NCBI GenBank assembly: GCA_050744325.1
Contig: JBOGHK010000221.1
Span: 1 to 64,000, forward strand
Length of the DNA stretch: 64,000 bases
Direction: 5' to 3'
Source of the DNA: DASXTK01 sp050744325
Lineage (GTDB): Bacteria > Actinomycetota > Acidimicrobiia > Acidimicrobiales > VFJN01
The notes under the pieces were generated by a model. The model ran no database searches. It saw nothing but the letters and a program-made list of their open reading frames with translations, and had not been told where the DNA came from. The position numbers were made by a program, and so were the translations under genes. The number at the start of each line of letters is the position of its first letter. The stretch's first letter is position 1. Positions 16,901 to 23,616 of the stretch are shown here, in pieces.

Positions 16901-18289
16901 CCACAGCGGCAAGCTGGCCCGCGGCCCCACGTGGCCCCCGCACTCCCGGCCCTCGAACACGAAGCGACGCGCGCCCTCGCGCAGGAAGCGGTCGAGGAGG
17001 CCCGGCGACGGGACGTGCAGGTAGGTGGTGATCCCGGCCGCTTCGAGTGGCTGGGCCTGCGACGGCCGGCCGCCGGCGATCAGAGCCACCGGAGGCCGGA
17101 TCTCGTGGATGACGTCGAGCTGAGCGGCGCGGACGTCGGCCGGGACGAAGCCCAGGACACCCACCCCCCACGGTCGGTCGCCGAGCAGGGCCGCGGTCTC
17201 GGTCAGCAGTTGGCGGACGTCGGGCCCGGACAGCAGCGCGAGGGCCAGGAACGGGAGGCCACCCGCCTCGGCCACCGCCAGGGCCATCTCGGCCCGGTCG
17301 CTGACCCGTGTCATCGGGCCCTGGACGACGGGGTAGCGGGTGCCGTTGGTGCTGCTCACCCCGGCACCTGGCTGGAGAGGCTGGTGCTCGGCCGCGCTGG
17401 TCAGGCTCGACTCGATGCCGGCCCGCACCGCCTGCACGGCGCGCCCGACGGTCACGTGGCGGCGGGCGAAGGTCGCCGCGTGGGCTGCGTCCTGACCGAG
17501 CGGCACCAGGTCGCGGGCGAAGTCGGAGCCGAGCCTGTGGGCCACGTCGGCGGAGGACATCGAGGCGGGCACGCCGGCGGCCGGGAGGTCCGGCCGGACG
17601 TAGATCCGGTGACCGCCGACCACCCTGGTCTCGCTGCCGTCCATCGCGGCGACGGCGGCGCGGCCGTCCTCGTCGAGGAGCGACTCGCGCAGCAGGGCGA
17701 CCTGGCCGTCCAGGACGACGCCGGCAGCGCCGGCGGCGATCGCCGCCGCGGCGGTGTGCTCGCCGATGCCGCCCAGCACCCAGAACGGATGGCCCAGCTC
17801 GGCAACCTGTTGGGCCAGCACGAAGGCTTCGACGTCGCCGATCCGGCCGCCGCTCTCACAACCCTTCGCGACCAGGCCGGACGCGCCGAGGGCAATGGCC
17901 CTGGTGGCCTCGTCTCGTGACGTGACCTCGCACATGATCCGGCGGCGACCGCCCGGACCCCGGCGGGCCACCGGCGGTGCGGCGGGAAGGTGGCCGGTGA
18001 GGATGATCGTGTCGACCTGGTGCGGTAGGAAGGCCGGGTCGGTGGAGGGGCTGGTGCCGTCAGCGCCGGCGGCGACCGCGTGGTAGGGGACCCGTACGGC
18101 GAACGGCTTGTCCGTGCGGCGGATCACCTGGCCGAGGTCGTCGGCATGCGACGCGCCTCGCGTCGACGACGGGGGGAGCAGGTCGAGCACGCCAAGGGCC
18201 CCGGCACGCGCGGCGGCTGCGACCAGCGCAGGGTTGGGCTGTCCGCACGGATCGGCGACCACAACCAGGTCGCGTAGCGCCGCCGTCAT
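10928..18289 (-). CDS. Iterative synthase subunit 1: two NMO/PfaD-like domains-KS-AT-ACP-KR
   Basis: The 2453-residue protein opens the operon. Residues 5-300 and 313-655 are two consecutive TIM-barrel domains of the nitronate-monooxygenase/PfaD type; the motifs are CESGGRIG with VLGGIG, and EGRECGGHVG with FAGGI. In PUFA synthases PfaD is a separate enoyl reductase. A complete ketosynthase follows (673-1110; Cys862, His997, His1037). The acyltransferase (1226-1515) has GHSYGE and an AAFHS motif that fits malonyl-CoA. One carrier domain (1763-1848) has DLSIDSIKR, the PUFA-type attachment motif, with Ser1797. The PUFA-type ketoreductase (about 2135-2410) has TGGARGITA, Ser2312 and Tyr2325. Alanine/proline/threonine-rich linkers flank the ACP. 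ATG 18289 is followed at once by the first barrel. No thioesterase is present. Confidence 0.88.
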   Translation of the reverse strand: MTAALRDLVVVADPCGQPNPALVAAAARAGALGVLDLLPPSSTRGASHADDLGQVIRRTDKPFAVRVPYHAVAAGADGTSPSTDPAFLPHQVDTIILTGHLPAAPPVARRGPGGRRRIMCEVTSRDEATRAIALGASGLVAKGCESGGRIGDVEAFVLAQQVAELGHPFWVLGGIGEHTAAAAIAAGAAGVVLDGQVALLRESLLDEDGRAAVAAMDGSETRVVGGHRIYVRPDLPAAGVPASMSSADVAHRLGSDFARDLVPLGQDAAHAATFARRHVTVGRAVQAVRAGIESSLTSAAEHQPLQPGAGVSSTNGTRYPVVQGPMTRVSDRAEMALAVAEAGGLPFLALALLSGPDVRQLLTETAALLGDRPWGVGVLGFVPADVRAAQLDVIHEIRPPVALIAGGRPSQAQPLEAAGITTYLHVPSPGLLDRFLREGARRFVFEGRECGGHVGPRASLPLWEAQIERLLDHDALDDLDVLFAGGIHDARSAAMVAAIAAPLTARGARIGVLMGTAYLFTDEAVSTGAITPMFQEVAQACDTTVLLETAPGHATRCVETAYVRAFSARKAQLEAAGVPAQDMWAELEALNLGRLRVASKGVARDGAELVELDQQAQRRDGMFMIGQVATLRRERTTIAQLHRDVSAGATEHLAACAAGRTRPVEVREPARPVDVAIVGMAAVFPGAPDTDQFWANVVNGVDSVTEVPADRWDAEAFYDPEATTRPNGRTPSKWGGFVPAVPFDALAYGIPPRSLASIESVQLLSLEVAGRALADAGYDRRPFDRARASVIFGAENGNDLGGAYGFRAAFGHYVGALPAELDAHLPTPTEDSFPGVLTNVIAGRIANRLDLGGVNYTVDAACAASLAALDAACKELVGGTSDLVLCGAADVHNGINDYLLFASVHALSPRGRCRTFDASADGIALGEGVACVVLKRLEDAERDGDRVYAVVSGIAGSSDGRHLGLTAPRPEGQERALVRAYGQAGFSPASVGLVEAHGTGTVVGDRAELATLTGVFSAADAVADRTVLGSVKSQIGHTKCAAGLAGLIKVAHALHAGVLPPTLHIEEPNAYYRAGDSPFRFLDRPAPWPTADRQAGVSAFGFGGTNFHAVLRAHRDDDRPSHGMAVWPVELFLVRAPSDHDARERLGELRTTLERIVGVDPGGERHRLRDLAFTVSTSGAGEVHYALVAGSLAELAAQAAAVLTGGSAPGLHRATSRHCGPGAQAGRLAFLHPGQGSQRPGMLADLLVAFPRLQSVLSDADPHLVATMFPGAAFSTEQRAAHIDALTDTRAAQPALGLIGLATTRLLRSLGIEPDMAAGHSYGELVALATAGAIDDATLLDLSHARAAAMVDAAATLGRDAGAMAAVALAAGDVRRRLPADVVVANHNGPRQTVVAGPTPAVDALVADLAAQKISAKRLNVAAAFHSPLVAQASGALAASMADRPVREPRHTVWSNATAAPYPREADAVRATLARQLGEPVRFVDQIEAMYADGARVFVEAGPGRTLTQLVDRILGDRPHLAVAIDAPGEHGIGRLLGSLADLACTGVPVDVRPLFADRAERLDLSSLPVAAPGWRLSGHLVCTHDGEPVTGGLQPADRIPEVMMDHGPARPPSPPADSSTAVLEYLRTMQRLADAQRDVMLSYLGDRAAAADLVDLPSPLPVPAPLSGATGIGTDARPASSPDGRHDRATPAHDLAPALASVAGSANGNGHDPGYGTQTTVEVAASDRSLDPIAAATRPATATADTSDLSDTSQPSTLHGAELLTAIVDVVAERTGYPREMLDPDLDLEADLSIDSIKRIEIIGELADRVGLPGTDPVGNAEGGGVDEAVVEELAQLKSLRAIVAWIDAQDDAGHGSPTRATTGPVVATAPGAAADGAPVGPIGTVGPADSGSPARPGTTGTTAGANRAPAHSPGRIAPDGTPPTDPRELVTRRFVLEAETLAPALPVASLAGQRAVVFADPWDGLDELCRRLTQAGATVEVVPTHRGAPRRPLPTDVAARVATVDVVVHLGAADPVDPVDARDVFAALRPAIDGRATTIVAAAATYVDTTSTAVSGVGGLMRSIARELADKHVRVVEVPPGQTPKVMARLLADEVLDPAGPASILYRNGVRTTRRVVKGLPLGQEVPALPLNQGSVVVVTGGARGITARAAIALATTTGCRLELLGRTPLPTDEDPHTAAATDRMALRRVLIEVGELRSPSDIEAACSRILAAREVRSTLDALHSVGAAVDYHPVDVRDPDALGLVLAGIRARHGRIDAVVHGAGVLDDRLARDKSDESFDRVFATKVTAARTLLDHLGTDTRLVVFFGSVSGVFGNRGQVDYSAANDALDELALRFDGSGGRRVVSIDWGPWAATGMVTPELEREYARRGVGLVEPAEGVRALMNEMATLPGEPAQVIVMRAEPYALEARPPTAPGTFARASVAGQPDDRDPEHPTDQPGLTLEDLTERG

Positions 18290-18493
18290 GCCGCCGCGCG
18301 ACCGGAATCACGGCGATCTCGCGGGCGCGTCAGCGGCTGCCGACCGCGTGGGAGAGCTATGAGGTCGGTCACCACGGCCGGAGAAGTTAGCCGTTCACGA
18401 AATCGACAAGGTTTCACACATCGTGCAACTCACAGTGGCACGACAACCTCGTATCGTGGCGTCGAACGTTACGTCGCGCGCTCGGCCGCGGGG
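18290..18493 (-). promoter_or_regulatory. Upstream region of the lipid synthase operon
   Basis: About 200 bases separate the synthase start from the upstream gene on the same strand. The stretch 18383-18470 is clearly richer in A+T than its surroundings. Read on the minus strand it contains TAACTT (18384-18389) as a possible -10 box, and TTGTCG (18404-18409), whose 14-base spacing is too short for a standard -35 box. The operon promoter is expected here because all downstream genes overlap or nearly touch. No regulator gene is adjacent. Confidence 0.3.
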
Positions 18494-18513
18494 CGCCACC
18501 TCAGAGGGTGGCG
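18494..18513 (-). terminator. Hairpin after the membrane-anchored protein gene
   Basis: CGCCACC and GGTGGCG can form a perfect 7-base-pair stem with a 6-base loop, 10 bases after the stop codon of the minus-strand gene 18524-19555. No T-run follows, so termination here is an inference from position. It would separate that gene from the synthase operon. Confidence 0.4.
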
Positions 18514-18523
18514 ACCTCGCATC

Positions 18524-19555
18524 TCAGAAGTAGTAGCCCCCAGGATCGACGTAGACCTCGATCGAGTCGACGTCGGGGACGTTCTCGATGGTGGTCACCT
18601 GGCCCCCGGTGCTCCCGTTGGCCGGGATGAAGTTCGACATCCCACCCGACGCTCCGCCGATGATGTCGCCCGCCGCGTTGCGGAAGACCGCCGACGCCCC
18701 CGGGGCATCGATCTGCTCCGAGAACGTGGATTCGACCGTGAACGTGACGTCGAGCCCGAAGTCATCACTGGTCCAGTCCACCCCGGACACGGTCAGCTCG
18801 CCGTCGGTCGGGACCTCGAGCGGGAACTGGGCCTGGCCCACCTGGACGTCGATGTCACCGACGCCGTTGGACACGTCGTCGCCGTAGAGGTCGCCCCCGA
18901 GGCCGAGCCGCTGCCCCGGGCGAAGGGAGCCGACAGTCCCCGAGGCCGTCTTGACCACGCCCTCGGCCTCGTCGTACACGGTGACCGACAGCTCGGCGCC
19001 CATGATGATCTCGTCGCCCGTGTTCTCGACGACGAAGCCGTACGAGCCGGTCGGAGTGTCGGCGAAGTCGGTGAACGTCGACCAGCCTTCCTCCACCACC
19101 TCGATCGCGCTGGCGTCGCCGGGCGTCGTGGGCCCGGTGTTCTCGGTCGTATCGGGAGGCTGGGTGGTCTCGACGTCGCGGGTTGTCGCCGGGCTGTCGT
19201 CCTCGGTCGTCGTCGAACCGGCCTGGGGATCGTCGTCGTCACCACCGCCGCTGGCGAGCGCGATGACTAGGACGACGCCAGCCACGGCCACCAGCACGCC
19301 GAGGGCGACGAACAATGCCGTCCGATCCGGCCCGCCCGCCCCACCCGGCTGGGGTGCCGGCATGCCGCCATAGGGGCTCGGCGTCGCGCCCTGAGGCGTG
19401 TACGGGCCGGCCGGGCCGCCTGGCCCCACCGGAGCGGTGGGGGGTGCTGTGGGATATGCCGTGGTGTCTTCCCCGGGCATGACGGGGCGTGGCGGCGGAT
19501 ACCACTTGTCGTCGGACGCCTGCCACCAGTCCGGTCCTTGCGGTGTGTCGCTCAT
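18524..19555 (-). CDS. Membrane-anchored protein with WWQASDDKWYPP motif and extracellular beta domain
   Basis: The 343-residue protein starts with GPDWWQASDDKWYPPP, a short tryptophan motif related to the DUF2510 type that I know from Acidimicrobiia membrane proteins. A proline/glycine-rich cytoplasmic stretch and one transmembrane helix (ALFVALGVLVAVAGVVLVIA, near residues 80-100) follow. After an acidic threonine-rich linker comes an extracellular beta-rich domain of about 200 residues resembling FxLYD/DUF4352-type domains (FVVENTGDEII, SVTVYDEAEG). Function is unknown; cell-envelope sensing or binding is possible. ATG 19555 is preceded by a GGGAAGAGG-like ribosome binding site. Confidence 0.7.
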   Translation of the reverse strand: MSDTPQGPDWWQASDDKWYPPPRPVMPGEDTTAYPTAPPTAPVGPGGPAGPYTPQGATPSPYGGMPAPQPGGAGGPDRTALFVALGVLVAVAGVVLVIALASGGGDDDDPQAGSTTTEDDSPATTRDVETTQPPDTTENTGPTTPGDASAIEVVEEGWSTFTDFADTPTGSYGFVVENTGDEIIMGAELSVTVYDEAEGVVKTASGTVGSLRPGQRLGLGGDLYGDDVSNGVGDIDVQVGQAQFPLEVPTDGELTVSGVDWTSDDFGLDVTFTVESTFSEQIDAPGASAVFRNAAGDIIGGASGGMSNFIPANGSTGGQVTTIENVPDVDSIEVYVDPGGYYF

Positions 19556-19677
19556 CCTCTTCCCTCGGTCCCACAGGAGGGGGTCTCCATGCGGACGGCC
19601 TGTCCGGGGCGGACTTTAGGCCACGGCCGAGGTACCGGACCGGTCGCGACAGACCAGGCCGCTACGGCGCAAGGGAG

Positions 19678-20160
19678 TCAGGCGAGGGTCTTGGCGAGAC
19701 GCTCCATGGCTTCGTCCTCGGTGATGTCGAGCGAGAACGCGAGCTCGGACACCAGCACCTGCCGGGCTTTGACGAACATGGACTTCTCGCCCGCCGAGAG
19801 GCCCTTGTCGGCCTCGCGCAGAGCCAGGTTCCGAACGACCTCGGCCACCTGGTAGACGTCGCCGGACTTGAGCTTCTCCTGGTGGTTCTTGAACCGCCGC
19901 GACCAGTTCGTGGGCTCGCGCACGTCCTTCTTGGCCAGCACCTCGAAGACGTCCTCGACGTCTTCGACGCTGATCGGGTAGCGCATCCCGATCTCCTCGG
20001 CCTTGTCGATCGGCACCTTGAGGGTCAGCTCGCCGTGGGTCATGCGCAGGACGAAGAACTCCCTGTTCTCGCCGTCGGGCATCTTCCTCTCCTCGGTACC
20101 CTCGATGACCGCGGCGCCGTGGTGCGGATACACCACCCGATCTCCGACGCGAAACGTCAC
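19678..20160 (-). CDS. carD: CarD-family transcriptional regulator
   Basis: CarD binds the RNA polymerase beta subunit and stabilises open promoter complexes at rRNA and other promoters. The 160-residue protein has the N-terminal RNAP-interaction domain (FRVGDRVVYPHHGAAVIEG) and the C-terminal DNA-binding helices containing EPTNWSRRFK and GLSAGEKSMF. The start is GTG 20160: GAGGAG lies 6 bases before it, and the protein then begins exactly where mycobacterial CarD does. The open frame upstream to 21492 is antisense to an acyl-CoA dehydrogenase and is rejected. It is transcribed divergently from that dehydrogenase. Confidence 0.93.
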   Translation of the reverse strand: MTFRVGDRVVYPHHGAAVIEGTEERKMPDGENREFFVLRMTHGELTLKVPIDKAEEIGMRYPISVEDVEDVFEVLAKKDVREPTNWSRRFKNHQEKLKSGDVYQVAEVVRNLALREADKGLSAGEKSMFVKARQVLVSELAFSLDITEDEAMERLAKTLA

Positions 20161-20289
20161 GCGCAACTCCTCGAGCTCATGGGACAGCCTCCCGGGCAAT
20201 CCAACCAGGATGCCATCTCGACGCTGCTCTGCCATGCACTTCGCCAGTAGGGTTCGTTGCACCTTCAGTGCGAGAACCGTGGAGGCGCG

Positions 20290-21519
20290 ATGTTCGAGTG
20301 GTCGGACGAGCAACAGATGGTGCGCACCGCAGTGCGCGACTTCATCGCCAAGGAGGTCGTGCCGCACCACCGTGAGCTGGAGCACGGCGACCTCCCGCCC
20401 TACGACATCCTGCGTAAGCTGTTCGCGACGTTCGGGCTCGACGCGATGGCCCGCGACCGCTTCCGGCGTCAGCTTGCCGCGTCGGGTGGCGACGAGGTCG
20501 CCGAGGAGCGGGCGAGTGGGCGTGACCCCCGCGAGGCCGCCAACGCGATCGCCTTCCAGATGATCCCGATCATCGAGCTGTGCCGGTGGAGCCCCGGAAT
20601 GGTGACGGCGATGGGCGTGTCGATGGGGCTGACCTCGGCGGCGATCATGGGCCGCGGCACGCCGGCACAGAAGGAACGCTGGGCGCTGCCCCTGCTGACC
20701 ATGGAGAAGATCGGGGCCTGGGCGATCACCGAGCCCGGCTCGGGATCCGACGCGTTCGGCGCGATGCGCTCGACTGCCCGCCGGGACGGCGACGAGTACC
20801 TGCTCAACGGCTCGAAGACCTTCATCACCAACGGCCCCTACGCCGACACCATCGTGTTCATCTGCAAGCTCGACGACGGTGGGCCGCCCGACCAGCGCCG
20901 GATGCTCACCTTCGTCCTCGACCGCGGGACGCCGGGCCTCGAGCAGTCCCAGCCGTTGAAGAAGATGGGCCTGCACTCCTCGCCGACCGGCGAGCTGTTC
21001 CTCAGCGACGTCCGCGTCGGGCCGGATCGTCTGCTCGGCGAGACCGAGGACGTGCCGTCGGGGGGCCGCGACGCAGCGAAGGCCACGTTCTCGATGGAGC
21101 GGTCCGGCGTCGCTGCGATGGCGCTCGGGATCATCTCGCAGTGCCTGGAGCTCTGCGTCGACTACGCGAGGAACCGGGTCCAGTTCGGCCAGCCGATCGG
21201 CGAGTTCCAGCTGATCCAGGAGAAGCTGGCCCGGATGGAGGTGGCCCGGCTTAACGTCGAGAACCTCGTGTTCCGGTTCATCGAGGTCAGCGCCGCCGGC
21301 CGGGGGCTGACTCTGGCCGAGGCGTCGGCCATGAAGCTGTACTCGGCCCGGGCCGCGGTCGAGGTCGCCATGGAGGCGGTCCAGCTGTTCGGCGGCAACG
21401 GCTACATGAGCGAGTTCCAGGTCGAGCAGCTCGCCCGCGACGCCAAGGTGCTGCAGATCTACGGCGGCACCGACGAGATCCAGATCACGCACATCGCGAA
21501 GGACCTGCTGAAACCATGA
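20290..21519 (+). CDS. Acyl-CoA dehydrogenase
   Basis: The 409-residue FAD enzyme would oxidise an acyl-CoA to the trans-2-enoyl-CoA in fatty acid or related catabolism. Family features are WAITEPGSGSDAFG at the substrate/FAD region and the C-terminal QLFGGNGYMSEF and IYGGTDEIQ motifs. The catalytic base in this superfamily is commonly the glutamate of a C-terminal GGTxE or equivalent site, but the substrate cannot be told from sequence. ATG 20290 has GGAGG 5 bases upstream. The stop overlaps the LLM oxidoreductase start by 4 bases, so the two form an operon. Confidence 0.88.
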   Translation: MFEWSDEQQMVRTAVRDFIAKEVVPHHRELEHGDLPPYDILRKLFATFGLDAMARDRFRRQLAASGGDEVAEERASGRDPREAANAIAFQMIPIIELCRWSPGMVTAMGVSMGLTSAAIMGRGTPAQKERWALPLLTMEKIGAWAITEPGSGSDAFGAMRSTARRDGDEYLLNGSKTFITNGPYADTIVFICKLDDGGPPDQRRMLTFVLDRGTPGLEQSQPLKKMGLHSSPTGELFLSDVRVGPDRLLGETEDVPSGGRDAAKATFSMERSGVAAMALGIISQCLELCVDYARNRVQFGQPIGEFQLIQEKLARMEVARLNVENLVFRFIEVSAAGRGLTLAEASAMKLYSARAAVEVAMEAVQLFGGNGYMSEFQVEQLARDAKVLQIYGGTDEIQITHIAKDLLKP

Positions 21520-22388
21520 AGCTCAAGTTGGGGTTGATGTTCGCCAACACCGGTCGGTTCGCCACGTCAGCGGCGGCGGCACGGGCGCTCGGCCAAGCGG
21601 CCGAGGATGCGGGCATCGAGTCGCTTTGGACCGTCGAGCACGTCGTCGTGCCCCAGGGCTACCAATCCGAGTACCCGTACGACCGGTCGGGGCGGATGCC
21701 GGGTGGCGAGGACAGCCCCATCCCCGATCCGCTCATCTGGCTGAGCCACCTGTCGGCGGTCACCACCACGGTGAAGCTGGCGACCGGCATCCTCATCCTG
21801 CCCCAGCGCAACCCGTTGGTCCTGGCCAAGGCCTGCTCCACGTTGGACCAGCTGTCTGGCGGCCGGCTGATCCTCGGTGTCGGTGTCGGCTGGCTGCGCG
21901 AGGAGTTCGACGCCCTGGGCATCCCGTTCAGCGGCCGCGGCCGGCGGCTCGACGAGTACGTGGCTGCACTGCGGTCGGCCTGGGGCGAGCAACCCGCGAG
22001 CTTCAGCGGCGAGCACGTCTCGTTCGACGACGTGTACTCGGTCCCCCGCCCGGCAGACGGGACGATCCCGATCGTCGTGGGAGGCCACACCGATGCCGCG
22101 GCGCGCCGGGCCGGTCGGCTGGGCGACGGCTTCTTCCCGGGGCGGGCATCCGACTCGGCACTGGTCCGGCTGCTCGGGATCATGCGCGAGGCGGCCGAGG
22201 AGGCCGGACGTGACCCGGGTGCGATCGAGGTCACCGCCGGGAGCCCCGGGCTGTTCGGCCTTGATCCACAGGGCGCGGCCGCGCGGCTGGAGGAGCTGGG
22301 CGTGCACCGGGTGGTCATCCCGCCGCTGAGCTACGACCCCGCGCAGATCGGCACGGCGCTGGCCGAGCTCACCGCCCGTCTCGCCTGA
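21516..22388 (+). CDS. LLM-class (luciferase-like) F420-dependent oxidoreductase
   Basis: The 290-residue protein is a luciferase-like TIM barrel. Typical segments are ESLWTVEHVVVP near the start, LATGILILPQRNP, LDQLSGGRLILGVGVGW and the phosphate-binding IPIVVGGHTDAAARRAG. In actinobacteria this subgroup usually uses coenzyme F420, and an NADPH:F420 reductase gene lies 2 kb downstream. The substrate is unknown; the coupling to an acyl-CoA dehydrogenase suggests lipid or xenobiotic oxidation. ATG 21516 overlaps the dehydrogenase stop by 4 bases. Confidence 0.83.
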   Translation: MKLKLGLMFANTGRFATSAAAARALGQAAEDAGIESLWTVEHVVVPQGYQSEYPYDRSGRMPGGEDSPIPDPLIWLSHLSAVTTTVKLATGILILPQRNPLVLAKACSTLDQLSGGRLILGVGVGWLREEFDALGIPFSGRGRRLDEYVAALRSAWGEQPASFSGEHVSFDDVYSVPRPADGTIPIVVGGHTDAAARRAGRLGDGFFPGRASDSALVRLLGIMREAAEEAGRDPGAIEVTAGSPGLFGLDPQGAAARLEELGVHRVVIPPLSYDPAQIGTALAELTARLA

Positions 22389-22414
22389 CCCGCCGCGCCG
22401 GGCACTATTGCCCG

Positions 22415-23065
22415 GTGAACATCCCGCAGGTCGTCGTGGTCGTCGCGGGCGGCGACGCTCCGTACTCCAGCCTCGGACCGCGTCTGCCGCCCAGCGCCTT
22501 CGTCATCGCTGCGGACTCCGGGCTCGACCGGGCGCGGGCTCTCGGGTGGCCGGTCGACCTCGTGGTCGGGGACCTCGACTCGGCGACCGAGGCTGCGATC
22601 GGGGCAGCACGTGCCGACGGCGTCGACGTCGAACAGCACCCCGCGGCCAAGGATCAGACCGACCTCGAGCTCGCGCTCGACCGCGCCGTGGCCCGACGGC
22701 CCGACCGGATCGTCGTGGTCGGTGGTGGGGGAGGCCGCCTCGACCACCTCGTCGCCGCCGCGCTGCTGCTCGCGTCCGCACGCTACACGGCCGTGCCCGT
22801 CGAGGCCTGGTTCGACGGTGCGGTCGTGACCGTGATCCGTGGGGAGGCCCGACTCCACGGGACACCGGGCGACCTGGTGAGCCTGCTGCCGCTCGGAGGG
22901 CCGGCTCGGGGAGTCACGACCGAGGCACTGCGCTATCCGCTGGCCGACGAGGATCTCGCCCCGGGGACGACCCGTGGGGTCAGCAACGAGCTCCTGGCCT
23001 CCGAGGCCGGCGTTCGGGTCCGGGATGGGGTGCTCCTCGCGATCCAACCCGGCGCTGGGGGCTGA
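22415..23065 (+). CDS. Thiamine pyrophosphokinase family protein
   Basis: The 216-residue protein matches thiamine diphosphokinase, which transfers pyrophosphate from ATP to thiamine. The catalytic acidic motif is VGDLDS, followed by KDQTDLELAL and GGGGGRLDH, all characteristic of the family. The C-terminal beta domain contains GVTTEALRYPL and GVSNEL. The start is taken as GTG 22415, where homology begins. It is followed by a gene for a lipid-binding-fold protein after 29 bases. Confidence 0.88.
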   Translation: MNIPQVVVVVAGGDAPYSSLGPRLPPSAFVIAADSGLDRARALGWPVDLVVGDLDSATEAAIGAARADGVDVEQHPAAKDQTDLELALDRAVARRPDRIVVVGGGGGRLDHLVAAALLLASARYTAVPVEAWFDGAVVTVIRGEARLHGTPGDLVSLLPLGGPARGVTTEALRYPLADEDLAPGTTRGVSNELLASEAGVRVRDGVLLAIQPGAGG

Positions 23066-23094
23066 CCGACGCCACATGTCACGATTGGGCCTGC

Positions 23095-23541
23095 ATGGAC
23101 GTGACCGCCGAGATGCTGGCCCCGTGTTCGCCGGAGGAGCTGTTCGTCTGGGTGGAGGACCTGAGCCGCTACCCGGACTGGCTCGAGATCGTGCCCCGTG
23201 CGGTGGCGATCGAGCCGGAGCCGGGGGATCCCGGGCCGGCGTGGTCGGTCGACCTGCGGGGCCAGCTGGGGCCGTTCGCCCGGTCGAAGCGGTTGCGCAT
23301 GGTTCGCACGATCCACGAGTCGCCGGCGGTCGTGCAGTTCGAGCGGATCGAGCATGACGACCGTGACCATTCCGCGTGGCTGCTGCGGGCGGAGGTGACG
23401 GCGTCGACCGCCGCCACCAGCCGGCTGACCATGCATCTCCACTACGGCGGCAGCCTTGGCGGCCCGCTGGTCGAGAAGCTGCTGGCCGACGAGATCGATC
23501 GTTCACGGCCGCGGTTGATCGAGCGGCTCACCCTGACCTGA
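23095..23541 (+). CDS. SRPBCC-fold (polyketide cyclase/START-like) protein
   Basis: The 148-residue protein has the helix-grip pattern of the SRPBCC superfamily, with PEELFVWVEDLSRYPDWLEI at the start (the YPDW turn is typical) and a long C-terminal helix (LVEKLLADEIDRSRPRLIE). Members bind or transform hydrophobic ligands. No catalytic function can be assigned. ATG 23095 begins the fold directly; an open frame upstream runs through the thiamine kinase gene and is noise. Confidence 0.75.
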   Translation: MDVTAEMLAPCSPEELFVWVEDLSRYPDWLEIVPRAVAIEPEPGDPGPAWSVDLRGQLGPFARSKRLRMVRTIHESPAVVQFERIEHDDRDHSAWLLRAEVTASTAATSRLTMHLHYGGSLGGPLVEKLLADEIDRSRPRLIERLTLT

Positions 23542-23559
23542 GCGTCCGCACGCGGCGTA

Positions 23560-23573
23560 GTGATTTCTGTCAC
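23560..23573. promoter_or_regulatory. CRP/GlxR-like palindrome GTGA-N6-TCAC upstream of the M23 peptidase gene
   Basis: The sequence GTGATTTCTGTCAC has perfect GTGA/TCAC half-sites with a 6-base spacer, the core of the actinobacterial CRP/GlxR consensus. It sits 44 bases before the peptidase ATG in a locally A+T-rich stretch (23560-23607). The candidate -10 boxes TAGGAT (23593-23598) and TAAAGT (23602-23607) lie just downstream. The site would suit an activator, but one match of this length can arise by chance. Confidence 0.4.
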
Positions 23574-23616
23574 TGAATCGCAATAATTGTCATAGGATCG
23601 ATAAAGTCCCCCGCCC

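Noticed and set aside
6517..18289. Enediyne polyketide synthase
   Set aside because: The DH-PPTase end is similar, but the two-chain layout, second KS-AT, PfaD-like domains and PUFA-type ACP motif, with no enediyne accessory genes nearby, do not fit.
20161..21492. N-terminal extension of the carD frame by 444 residues
   Set aside because: It is antisense to an acyl-CoA dehydrogenase. GTG 20160 with GAGGAG gives the exact CarD N-terminus.
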